From positions 1 through 64,000 of the forward strand of contig JACMPP010000097.1 in assembly GCA_014377445.1 (NCBI GenBank): a stretch of DNA of 64,000 nucleotides, read 5' to 3'. The translations under genes were made by a program, and so were the position numbers. The notes under the pieces are model-generated. The model saw nothing but the letters and a program-made list of their open reading frames with translations, was not told the DNA's origin and ran no database searches. Below are positions 1 through 7,528 of the stretch, one piece after another. Source of the DNA: Oligoflexus sp. Lineage in GTDB: Bacteria; Bdellovibrionota_B; Oligoflexia; Oligoflexales; Oligoflexaceae. Numbering within the stretch: position 1 is the stretch's first letter; the number at the start of each line of letters is the position of its first letter.

Positions 1-3
1 AGA

Positions 4-79
4 TGGTCGGGGCGACAGGATTCGAACCTGCGACCTCATGGTCCCAAACCACGCGCGCTACCAACTGCGCTACGCCCCG
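4..79 (-). tRNA. tRNA-Pro (anticodon UGG)
   Basis: Read on the minus strand this 76-base segment folds as a cloverleaf. A 7-bp acceptor stem (CGGGGCG paired with CGCCCCG) is followed by discriminator A and an encoded CCA at positions 6-4. The anticodon stem CGTGG/CCATG encloses the loop TTTGGGA, giving anticodon UGG (proline). The T arm carries GGTTCGAATCC. The gene is divergent from the methyltransferase gene starting at 218. A second proline tRNA (GGG) lies at 44854-44930 and shares nearly the same acceptor and T-arm halves. Confidence 0.96.
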
Positions 80-217
80 TTTCTTAGGAAACATCTTGTA
101 CCAAATAACTTCCGCGCTCGTCAACAGATGAGAATCAAAAAGCACTCGCAAGATCCTAGATTTGATTCTAAGAAAGAAATACTGGCGCTCAAGCTATGTC
201 AGAGATGAGGTATAGCT

Positions 218-946
218 GTGAAAAGCTTCAAAATCGATCAGGTGCTTACAGATGATGGAAGCTTCACCATACGCCATCCTGTCTATGATGAGGAATTTCA
301 CTCCAAGACCGGCGCCAGGCGCGAGACCCTCGAACTCTACATGATGGCTAGCGGCTATGCGGACTGCCTGCAGGATTGCCATAATCCCATCGCTGTCCTC
401 GATGTGGGCTTGGGCTTGGGCTACAACGCCCTCATGACAATTGAGTTCTGGATGAAAAGCCCTGGGTTCTCCGATCTCAGCATGTTGAGCCTTGAGCATA
501 CCGAGGAGCTTCTGGAGGCCATGACGGCCCCTGACACAGCCTGGAAGGAAGGTTGGTCAGACGAATGGAAGCTCTGGTCCAGCCAGTTGCTGAAGCAAGC
601 CGATGGCAGCTGGAGGGCTTCGTTCACTCATCCTATGACCCAGAAGACATTTTCATGGTCGACCCAGGTTGTGGATGGAACGTTGGCAAATTTCACTGGC
701 TATAGCTTTGACTTCGTCTGGCAAGATGCTTTCTCATCGAAGAAGAATCCCGAACTTTGGACTTCGGAGTGGTTTGCCAAGATCGCTGCAGCCTCGAGCA
801 CGAATGTCAGTCTCGTGACCTATAGTGTCGCGCGTTTGGTCCGCGATAATCTCGAGGCCTCGGGCTGGAAGCAGGAACGCATCGAAGCCGGAGGCACAAA
901 ACGCCAATGGTTGAGAGCGACGCCCCAGACTGGATCGGTCTGTTGA
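218..946 (+). CDS. mnmD: MnmD/MnmC-like tRNA uridine methyltransferase domain protein
   Basis: A 242-residue SAM-dependent methyltransferase of the MnmC N-domain family (formerly DUF752). In this family the enzyme methylates the 5-aminomethyl group on the wobble uridine of certain tRNAs to finish mnm5(s2)U. The SAM-binding glycine loop is VLDVGLGLGYN at about residues 60-70. The family signature appears as WQDAFSSKKNPELWT at about 168-182, followed by the TYS..RLVRDNL strand/helix and a KRQWLRA tail near the C-terminus. There is no C-terminal FAD oxidase domain, so this is the stand-alone MnmD form rather than the bifunctional MnmC. It sits next to a tRNA gene but is divergently transcribed. 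The partner oxidase or MnmEG is not in the window. Confidence 0.82.
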   Translation: MKSFKIDQVLTDDGSFTIRHPVYDEEFHSKTGARRETLELYMMASGYADCLQDCHNPIAVLDVGLGLGYNALMTIEFWMKSPGFSDLSMLSLEHTEELLEAMTAPDTAWKEGWSDEWKLWSSQLLKQADGSWRASFTHPMTQKTFSWSTQVVDGTLANFTGYSFDFVWQDAFSSKKNPELWTSEWFAKIAAASSTNVSLVTYSVARLVRDNLEASGWKQERIEAGGTKRQWLRATPQTGSVC

Positions 947-1056
947 CGCCGGCAGGAAATTTTGCGACGAAGAGCTTGCCGTTTTCATCTTTCAGGATTT
1001 GGGCGCGTGATTATCCGCAAAATATTCATTGTGAAAAAATATAGGATCATAATGTA

Positions 1057-1485
1057 TTATCCACTTATCCGCTCTTTGAGCTCTTTCGTCGATTCATTCA
1101 AGAGCCTCACGTACTTGGAGGCTTCGTCAATAGCCTGCTTCAGACCGTCGAAGTTTACTGGCTTTTGCAGAAAGTTGAAAGCGCCGTGCTTGAGGAGTTG
1201 AATTAATTCGTCTCTCGATCCAAATCCTGAAAGTACAATAAAAGGCCTTGAAAAGCCGATTTTCCGAAGCTCTTCAATTAATTGTGAGCCTGACATGTAA
1301 GGCATATTCAGATCGGAAAGAACTATGTCTACTTTTACGGTTTGCGCTTTGACGAAAGCAAGGGCCTCGCGGCCATTGAGAGCGTGAAAGACGCTGTAAC
1401 CCATTTCATTCAAGTCATCCTGAAGAGCCTGCGCCAAATCCGGTTCATCTTCGACGAGCAGTATATGTATGCGCTCCACTTTCAA
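1057..1485 (-). CDS. single-domain response regulator (CheY-like receiver)
   Basis: A 142-residue protein made only of a receiver domain. The acidic pocket is VEDE at residues 11-14, the phosphoacceptor is Asp58 in VLSDLNMP, the switch Ser is in VLSG near 86, and the conserved Lys is K108 in FLQKPV. No output domain follows; the last ~30 residues are a helical tail. Its start codon lies inside the end of the histidine kinase gene (4-base overlap at 1482-1485). Kinase and receiver are therefore translationally coupled, and the receiver is the probable phosphotransfer partner. A decayed copy of a closely similar receiver lies just upstream of the kinase at 2776-3040. Confidence 0.9.
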   Translation of the reverse strand: MKVERIHILLVEDEPDLAQALQDDLNEMGYSVFHALNGREALAFVKAQTVKVDIVLSDLNMPYMSGSQLIEELRKIGFSRPFIVLSGFGSRDELIQLLKHGAFNFLQKPVNFDGLKQAIDEASKYVRLLNESTKELKERISG

Positions 1486-2753
1486 ACTCCTCTGACATTT
1501 TTAGGCAAAGATAGGACAAAACAGGTATTGGGCTGAGCATCATCGATATAGAGCGATCCCCTTTGCCCCTTGGCGAGGTTTGATGAAATGCTCAAACCCA
1601 GTCCTGTGCCCTTTCCAACCGGTTTCGTTGTGTAAAAAGGCTGCATGATTTTCTGTCGGAACTCAGGGAGTATGCCCAGTCCGGAGTCGATCACATAGAT
1701 TTCTGCGAAATCTTCGGTCTTGCTGGCGCGCGTACCGATTTTTATCCACTTGTCCTCAAGGCCAATGACCGCATCGCGGGCGTTGCTTAGTAGATTGGTG
1801 ACAATTTGCAGGGTTTTCTGTAACGAGCAGCGAAGATTCACATCCTCAAACCCATCGATGATAATTTCGACACCGATCTGATTGGAATTGCCGCGAAGAA
1901 GAGAGACAGCGCTATTGATGATCTGGGAAGCAAGGATGGAATCGATGTCATCGACCGCTCCATCGCGCGAAAAGAGCAGCATGCCTTTGATGATCTCCGA
2001 GATCCGCGTGACGGTCTTCGTGATCTTGGCCAGTTTATCGAGGAGTTCCTGATGATCGGGATCAAGACTGCTTTCCAGACGTCGCGTGATGAATCCGGCA
2101 TTGAATTGAATAACCGAAAGCGGGGTGTTGATCTCATGAGCGATTCCGCCGGCTATTTCACCGAGGGATTTCAGCTTTTCCGCCCGAATGAGCTGGGCTT
2201 TTTGTTCTTCAACTTTCTTACTGCTGTTTTGCAGCTGGATGAAAAGTTCTTTGGAAGACTTCAGCGATTTGCGAGATTCGAATTCGCGCATTACGATTTT
2301 GGAAAGGCTTTCCAAAGCCAGCTTTTGCTCGACAGTTAAGGCTCCGGGTTTGGGAGCTATCACGCAGAGGGTGCCGATGGAAGTGCCGGTCGGTGTGAGC
2401 AGGGGGGCACCTGCATAGAAACGTACAGCTGGGCCGCCTGTGACCAAAGGATTATCAGCGAATCGTGGATCGAGGCTTGCGTCTCCAATTTCAAAAATGC
2501 CCTGATTGTTGATGGCGTGACCGCAGAAAGAGATGTCGCGAGATGTCTCGGAGGAGTCGATGCCCACCCGGGCTTTAAACCATTGACGATCCTCGTCCAC
2601 CAGAGAGATGAGGGCCACCGGCGTCCCACATATCTGAGAGGCCAGCCTAACAATGTCCTCATAGGAAGACTCAGGCTCGGTGTCGAGAATCTCGTATTCG
2701 AGCAGATCTCGAAGGCGGACACTCTCGTTGGCGGGACGTTGCGGTTTTTGCAT
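1482..2753 (-). CDS. GAF-domain sensor histidine kinase
   Basis: A 423-residue soluble kinase. The N-terminal GAF domain (about residues 20-160) has the typical run LVDEDRQWFKA and the C-terminal GAF strand GTLCVI. A short coiled coil (about 165-195) leads into a HisKA-type dimerisation helix with the phosphoacceptor His206 in GGIAHEINTP. The catalytic ATPase domain shows an N box (NLLSNARDAV), a G1 box (IDSGLGI), an F region (QPFYTTKPVG) and a G2 box (GTGLGLSIS). No membrane segment is visible, so it should sense a cytoplasmic signal through GAF. It is the first intact gene of a two-gene unit with the receiver at 1057-1485. The start at 2753 gives a full GAF domain. Confidence 0.92.
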   Translation of the reverse strand: MQKPQRPANESVRLRDLLEYEILDTEPESSYEDIVRLASQICGTPVALISLVDEDRQWFKARVGIDSSETSRDISFCGHAINNQGIFEIGDASLDPRFADNPLVTGGPAVRFYAGAPLLTPTGTSIGTLCVIAPKPGALTVEQKLALESLSKIVMREFESRKSLKSSKELFIQLQNSSKKVEEQKAQLIRAEKLKSLGEIAGGIAHEINTPLSVIQFNAGFITRRLESSLDPDHQELLDKLAKITKTVTRISEIIKGMLLFSRDGAVDDIDSILASQIINSAVSLLRGNSNQIGVEIIIDGFEDVNLRCSLQKTLQIVTNLLSNARDAVIGLEDKWIKIGTRASKTEDFAEIYVIDSGLGILPEFRQKIMQPFYTTKPVGKGTGLGLSISSNLAKGQRGSLYIDDAQPNTCFVLSLPKNVRGV

Positions 2754-2775
2754 TAAGTTCCATCCAAATGGTTTC

Positions 2776-3040
2776 TCAGCGACGCCTTGTCGCTTCGATG
2801 CGGGCTAGGGCATAAACGGCTTCTTCGAGCTGACCATTGATTTTCTGGTCGCCCACACCGAGCGAAAGTTTCACTTCTTCGCGGGCGTTGTTCAAAATAT
2901 TTCGCGGTCTTAGAGAGAGTGCCCTTCAGATCTTCAAAAGCGACAGGCTTGTTTAAGAAAGTATACGCACTTAGGCGGAGAAGTTCTACCGCTTCATCTC
3001 CAGTCCCGAATCCGGACAAGACGATGAAGGGCTCGAGCAA
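2776..3040 (-). pseudogene. remnant of a response-regulator gene (C-terminal half, frameshifted)
   Basis: The minus-strand frame from 3040 encodes LEPFIVLSGFG, then a helix and FLNKPV. This is the second half of a receiver domain and closely parallels residues 80-110 of the intact receiver at 1057-1485. The first ~78 residues, including the phosphoacceptor aspartate, are missing. After AKYFEQ the frame shifts: a different frame continues plausibly (LNNAREEVKLSL to IEATRRR) and stops at 2776. It is most simply a duplicated receiver gene that lost its 5' half and acquired an indel. It ends 23 bases before the histidine kinase start, suggesting an ancestral receiver-kinase-receiver operon. Confidence 0.72.
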
Positions 3041-3151
3041 TTTCTAAAATATCTTGACAAATCTATACACTGATACTAGTCAGCGACCAGTACTTAAATA
3101 TGGCTAAAGTATTCGTTAATCGAGCATCTCATTCAGTCGTTATTCATCTTT

Positions 3152-3185
3152 AAAAAAGCCTCGGAGACTTTCATCTCCGAGGCTT
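3152..3185 (-). terminator. rho-independent terminator of the RNA helicase gene
   Basis: A 12-bp perfect stem (AAGCCTCGGAGA / TCTCCGAGGCTT) with a 6-base loop lies 16 bases beyond the helicase stop. On the minus strand it is followed by a run of six T. It separates the helicase from the decayed receiver gene. Confidence 0.88.
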
Positions 3186-3200
3186 AGTAACTTCTAAACA

Positions 3201-4790
3201 TTATTCCCAGCGAAAGAGTGTCGCGAGACGAGACTTCTTAGGAGCCTCGGCCTTAGGACTTGCACCCTTGTCATCAGCAGGACGTTCGTTGCGACGAGGC
3301 TTCGTTGCACCTAGATCGAAGCTCTCTTGAGGGCGACCGCGGCTGATGCCTTTGTCGGCTGGAGCAGCTGCGGCTGCGACGGGAGGACGAGCGCCGCGTG
3401 TGCGGGAGTCTTGACGATCGCCGCGGGGAGCCGATGGACGACCTCCACGGGAATCAGAAGCAGGACTGCGGGAATCACCACGAGGAGCTGCTGCTGCCAC
3501 AGGACGATCCCGTCTTTGGCCTTCCGAGCGAGGACGTTCGCCACGGCCTTCAGAACCGCCGAATGCGCGACCGCGACTTGTCTCAGGACGACGGCCGCTT
3601 GGAGCGCCCGACGAAGGACGACGATCATCACGACCGCTGCGTGAACGACCTCGCTCACCGCCTCCTCCACCAACACTGCCGCTGCTTGGGCCGCGACGTG
3701 ATGGGTAGGATTCTGGGTCGAGCAAACGCATGAGGCGCATATCTTCATAGGTTACGAAGTTAATCGCGATACCTGTACGACCATAACGACCGGTACGGCC
3801 GATGCGGTGAATATAGTCTTCGTGAGTCTTAGGCATATCGAAGTTCACAACGAACTCGATATCATCGATATCGATACCACGACCCGCGATATCCGTAGCG
3901 ACGAGAATTTGAGTCTCGCCTTTGCGGAAGTTCTCGAGAGCGCGTTTACGCTGCATATGGGTACGGCCGCCGTGAAGGCGATCCGCGCGGTATCCGGCAG
4001 CGCGAACGACCTTGGCCAAACGCTCTGTACCGTGTTGAGTTTTAACAAACACGATCGCTTTGCCCTGGATCGAAACAAGTTCTTTCAAGAGGAGCTCTTG
4101 CTTGGAATCCTGTTGAGTCTGAATCATTTTTTGCTCAACCGTCGTGGCAGCTACGAGTTGTTCGCCAACTGTAACGCGGACCGGGTTGTGCAAATAACTT
4201 TCAGCAAGCTTCATGATTTCAGGCGGCAATGTTGCCGAGAAAAGCATGGTTTGACGTTCAGAGGGCAAATGCGGAACGATCTGCTCAAGCTGAGGCGCAA
4301 AACCCATATCAAGCATACGATCGACTTCATCGAGAACCAGGATTCCGACGTTGCCAAGAGCGACTTTACGCTGCCCCAGAAGGTCGATCAAACGGCCTGG
4401 CGTTGCAACGATGATGCGAGCGCCCTGGCTCATCATACGAATCTGCTGGCCTTGGGAAGCGCCACCGATGATCAAAGCAATACGGAGACCGTAGGAGCTG
4501 AAGGCCATCGAAGCGAGGTTACGGTTGATCTGATCAGCGAGCTCACGTGTCGGAGCCAGGATCAGAGCTTTTTTATCGGGATTGAGGAGCAAATACTGGA
4601 TGAGGGGAATACCGAATGCACCGGTTTTACCCGTACCTGTTTGCGCGCAACCAAGAATGTCACGCCCTTGAAGAGCCGATTGAATCGTTTGTTGTTGGAT
4701 GGGAGTGGGCTCGAGAAAACCCATTTTGTCGAGAGCGTTGGTCAGGGATTCTTCGAGATTCAGTTCGTGGAAAGTAGAAAAACTGGTCAT
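3201..4790 (-). CDS. DEAD-box ATP-dependent RNA helicase, RhlE-like, with RG-rich tail
   Basis: A 529-residue helicase that should unwind or remodel RNA duplexes (ribosome assembly, mRNA decay, cold adaptation). From the chosen Met at 4790 (MTSFSTF) it has the Q motif (FLEPTPIQ), Walker A AQTGTGKT at 49-56, motif Ib TPGR near 130, motif II LDEVDRMLDMGF at 153-164, motif III SAT at 185-187, ARGxD-like AGRGID, and motif VI HRIGRTGR. Motif II reads DEVD rather than DEAD. The last ~160 residues are low-complexity Arg/Gly/Ser/Pro-rich, typical of an RNA-binding disordered tail. A longer in-frame start at 4838 exists, but its added residues have no family character. A hairpin terminator follows. 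Confidence 0.93.
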   Translation of the reverse strand: MTSFSTFHELNLEESLTNALDKMGFLEPTPIQQQTIQSALQGRDILGCAQTGTGKTGAFGIPLIQYLLLNPDKKALILAPTRELADQINRNLASMAFSSYGLRIALIIGGASQGQQIRMMSQGARIIVATPGRLIDLLGQRKVALGNVGILVLDEVDRMLDMGFAPQLEQIVPHLPSERQTMLFSATLPPEIMKLAESYLHNPVRVTVGEQLVAATTVEQKMIQTQQDSKQELLLKELVSIQGKAIVFVKTQHGTERLAKVVRAAGYRADRLHGGRTHMQRKRALENFRKGETQILVATDIAGRGIDIDDIEFVVNFDMPKTHEDYIHRIGRTGRYGRTGIAINFVTYEDMRLMRLLDPESYPSRRGPSSGSVGGGGGERGRSRSGRDDRRPSSGAPSGRRPETSRGRAFGGSEGRGERPRSEGQRRDRPVAAAAPRGDSRSPASDSRGGRPSAPRGDRQDSRTRGARPPVAAAAAPADKGISRGRPQESFDLGATKPRRNERPADDKGASPKAEAPKKSRLATLFRWE

Positions 4791-5131
4791 AGGATCTTTC
4801 TGGCAGGACGTATAACGTCTACCTGGTCGAAGGCGCACTTCGAACCATATGCGGACTGAGGACTTGCGTGTTTAAGGTCGACCAGGCCTAGTTTGGAGAA
4901 ATTAAATAGAGCTGTAGCTGGAATATTCAACGCTCTTACTTAGGATTAACTCCAAGGACACGCAGGGCGCTGAAAATACACGTTACCCATTCGGGCTTAG
5001 TTTGATAACACAGTTTGTTGGAGAAGTATCGCCTTATATGTAAAGCTGAGGCTAGAAAGTGCGGGACTTCTTGAAGGAAATTGCGCGGTCTAGACTGGGA
5101 AGACCCCTGTATGGAAGGGGCCTATACCGAC
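4791..5131. other. intergenic stretch upstream of the helicase gene
   Basis: About 340 bases between the helicase start and the thioredoxin stop, both on the minus strand. No convincing reading frame is present. It should hold the helicase promoter and leader. A weak CCCCT/AGGGG hairpin near 5103-5122, just past thioredoxin, has no T run and is not called a terminator. Confidence 0.5.
4903..4930 (-). promoter_or_regulatory. possible sigma70-type promoter for the helicase gene
   Basis: On the minus strand TTGAAT (4930-4925) is followed after 16 bases by TATTTA (4908-4903). This is about 115 bases upstream of the helicase start, which would leave a fairly long leader. It was found by eye and is weak; other A/T-rich hexamers occur nearby. 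Confidence 0.3.
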
Positions 5132-5458
5132 TCAAACAAATTTTTCGATCAATTTCTGAAGGTTTTGGGGCGGCTGTGCACCAATGACGCTTTCAGCCAC
5201 TTTGCCTTCTTTGAACATAACAAGGAAAGGAATCGAACGAACGCCGTAACGAGCTGAGACTTCTGGATTCTCATCGACGTTAACTTTGACGATCTTCACT
5301 TTGCCCTGAAATTGTTCTGCTAATTTTTCGAGGCTTGGCCCGATCGACAGACATGGACCACACCAAGGTGCCCAAAAGTCAACGAGAACGGGTTCTTGCG
5401 ATTTCAATACTGTTGATTCGAAATCTGAATCACCAACCGGTTTTGTAAATGTAGCCAT
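5132..5458 (-). CDS. trxA: thioredoxin
   Basis: A 108-residue thioredoxin, the usual size. The redox motif WCGPC is at residues 32-36 after VDFWAP, and the cis-proline region reads VRSIPF near residue 75. No signal peptide is present, so it acts in the cytoplasm as a general disulfide reductant supplied by thioredoxin reductase (not in this window). The residue after the active-site Cys is Leu (CGPCLS), where many thioredoxins have Lys. It is likely transcribed alone: 113 bases separate it from the opp operon upstream. Confidence 0.95.
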   Translation of the reverse strand: MATFTKPVGDSDFESTVLKSQEPVLVDFWAPWCGPCLSIGPSLEKLAEQFQGKVKIVKVNVDENPEVSARYGVRSIPFLVMFKEGKVAESVIGAQPPQNLQKLIEKFV

Positions 5459-5571
5459 GTAGTTCCAACCTTCTTCTGTAGCCTTAAGGGGCGTGACCTA
5501 AGCTCTGTTAGTAGAGTAAGTCCGGGACAGCTTCTGTCAAGCTATGATCTACTTATCGGATTTTTGACCAA

Positions 5572-6552
5572 TTAGTGTACTAGTTTCGGATCGAGCGCAT
5601 CACGGAGGGCATCACCCACAACGTTTAGTGCATATAATATCAGGAACATAGCCACTGTTACACTAAGAAGGGGCCACCAGATTCCGTTGCTCAATTCTCC
5701 TGTTGCGTACTGAATCATCATACCCCAACTCCCATCACCTTTTACACCCACACCGAGGTAAGTGAGAATCACTTCGAACTTGATTGCGCCCAACATACTG
5801 AGGGATGCACTCACGATTGCGAGGTGAAAAACGTTCGGGAGAATGTGACGGAAGATAATCTGCGCGTCGCTTGCACCGAGAAGTCGAACCGCTAGTACGT
5901 ATTCCATGTTCTTATGCTTAAGAACTTCGGCGCGAATCAGACGGCAAAGCCCGACCCAACCCAGGACTCCCATCGCGATACACATGGAAACGAGACCGAG
6001 ATCGACCGTGTCGGCGGTTGCGGCGGCTGTTGGATCCTGACCAAAACTCGAACGAACAGCGTAGGAGATTCCCACCAGCAGGAGAATGTTCGGGATCGAA
6101 GAAAGGATTGTGTAAGTCCAGGCGATCAACGCATCGAGTTTGCCGCCGTAGTAGCCGGCCAGTGCGCCGAGAGTCATGCCTACAGGAATGCTGATAGCGG
6201 TTACAAACAAGGCGATAGTCATCGCGGTTTTGGTTCCGGCCAGTACTTTATAAAGGATCGATCGACCAAAGATATCAGTGCCGAGAATTTTAGCAAAGTC
6301 GAGGCTTGGCGGCTCATAGGTCGCGGCTACCCTTTGTTGATAATCAGGCAGGAGATGAGCGTAGCCTGCAAGCGCGATCAGAAAATAGAGAGCCATAATC
6401 GCGAGGCATACGACCGTCATCTTCTTGCCCAGCAGGCGCCTTATCGCGCGTTGCGTGACGCTCTCGCCCTCTTGCTTCAAGACTTGGGCGCTGATGCCGT
6501 CGTTCACATCCTGATTTTCTGTTGCAGCCGTCACTGAACTCTTCCTTCTCAA
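5572..6552 (-). CDS. oppC: oligopeptide ABC transporter permease, OppC/DppC type
   Basis: A 326-residue inner-membrane permease of the BPD_transp_1 family. A hydrophilic N-terminus of ~40 residues precedes the first membrane helix (TVVCLAIMALYFLIALAGY), followed by a long periplasmic loop with the OppC-type phrase GTDIFGRSI. Further helices and an EAA-type loop (EVLKHKNMEYV...GASDAQIIFRHILPN, in parts) contact the ATPases. It is the last gene of the oppDFABC unit, 34 bases after oppB. It should pair with OppB to form the peptide channel. Confidence 0.93.
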   Translation of the reverse strand: MRRKSSVTAATENQDVNDGISAQVLKQEGESVTQRAIRRLLGKKMTVVCLAIMALYFLIALAGYAHLLPDYQQRVAATYEPPSLDFAKILGTDIFGRSILYKVLAGTKTAMTIALFVTAISIPVGMTLGALAGYYGGKLDALIAWTYTILSSIPNILLLVGISYAVRSSFGQDPTAAATADTVDLGLVSMCIAMGVLGWVGLCRLIRAEVLKHKNMEYVLAVRLLGASDAQIIFRHILPNVFHLAIVSASLSMLGAIKFEVILTYLGVGVKGDGSWGMMIQYATGELSNGIWWPLLSVTVAMFLILYALNVVGDALRDALDPKLVH

Positions 6553-6586
6553 AGTCTTGTCGTTAACTCATCGCCCGAAACAAAGT

Positions 6587-7519
6587 TCAATCGAGCTGAA
6601 CCCTCGGATCCACGTAGGCATAGAGGAGGTCGGTGATGAGGTTAAACAGAGTAAAGGCTATCGCAATCAATATGGTCATGCCTTTGATTACGGGAAAATC
6701 ACCATTGTTGATGGCTGTGATCAAAATGTCTCCGGTGCCGGGGATCGAGAAGAAACGCTCCATGAGAAACGCACCCAGGATCAGGGCAGGGATTTCGATC
6801 ACAGTATAAGTAAGGATGGGGATCAGCGCATTGCGCATGATGTGTTTGAACATCACCTGACGTGGAGAACAGCCCTTGGCCGTTGCCGTGCGTACATAAT
6901 CCGCGCGGGTTTCGTCGAGGAACACAGTCCGGAAGAGCCGAATCTCTGGCCCGGAAGTGACGACGATCGTAATGATCCAAGGGAGGATCAGATAAGGTAT
7001 GGCATCCAAACCCGGTTCATATCCATTGATTGGAAACCACCCGAGCAGATACGAAAAGATATATTGAAACGACATAATATAGACGAGGTAGGAGATGCTC
7101 ATACCCGCCACAAAGAGGATTGTACTGTAGCGATCGATCCACGAGCCCCGGTAAAAGGCGATGAGCACAGCGAGCGAGACGTTCAGGAGAAGTCCCGCTA
7201 AAAAGGGTGGGACCGTCAGAGAAAGGGAGACAATAGCTCCGTTGGCAAAGGTGTCGCTCAACTTCTCGTGCGTGGCGTAGGACTCGCCGAAATCAAAAGT
7301 CACGATCTGCTTCAGGAAGTTTAAGTACTGAATGGGCATCGGTTGATCGAGACCCCATTTGGCACTTAAGGTCGCTATAGCTTCAGGTGTCGCGTGAGTC
7401 CCGAGCGCAACCCGCACAGGATCCTCGCCCACCTTCGTGAACAAGAGAAAGACGATGAGGGAGACCCCTAGTAGAATAGGGATCATCTGCAACAGACGCC
7501 GAGCGATATAAGCGAGCAT
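6587..7519 (-). CDS. oppB: oligopeptide ABC transporter permease, OppB/DppB type
   Basis: A 310-residue permease with the characteristic N-terminal helix MLAYIARRLLQMIPILLGVS, five further membrane segments, and the EAA loop with ADYVRTATAKG and VMFKHIMRNALIP. This is the standard OppB/DppB length. The gene begins 9 bases after the oppA stop, so the two are cotranscribed. With OppC it forms the transmembrane pore for peptides delivered by the lipoprotein OppA. Confidence 0.94.
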   Translation of the reverse strand: MLAYIARRLLQMIPILLGVSLIVFLLFTKVGEDPVRVALGTHATPEAIATLSAKWGLDQPMPIQYLNFLKQIVTFDFGESYATHEKLSDTFANGAIVSLSLTVPPFLAGLLLNVSLAVLIAFYRGSWIDRYSTILFVAGMSISYLVYIMSFQYIFSYLLGWFPINGYEPGLDAIPYLILPWIITIVVTSGPEIRLFRTVFLDETRADYVRTATAKGCSPRQVMFKHIMRNALIPILTYTVIEIPALILGAFLMERFFSIPGTGDILITAINNGDFPVIKGMTILIAIAFTLFNLITDLLYAYVDPRVQLD

Positions 7520-7528
7520 AGCCTACCC

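Noticed and set aside
5102-5124. Hairpin after thioredoxin as a terminator.
   Set aside because: The stem is five base pairs and no T run follows on the minus strand.
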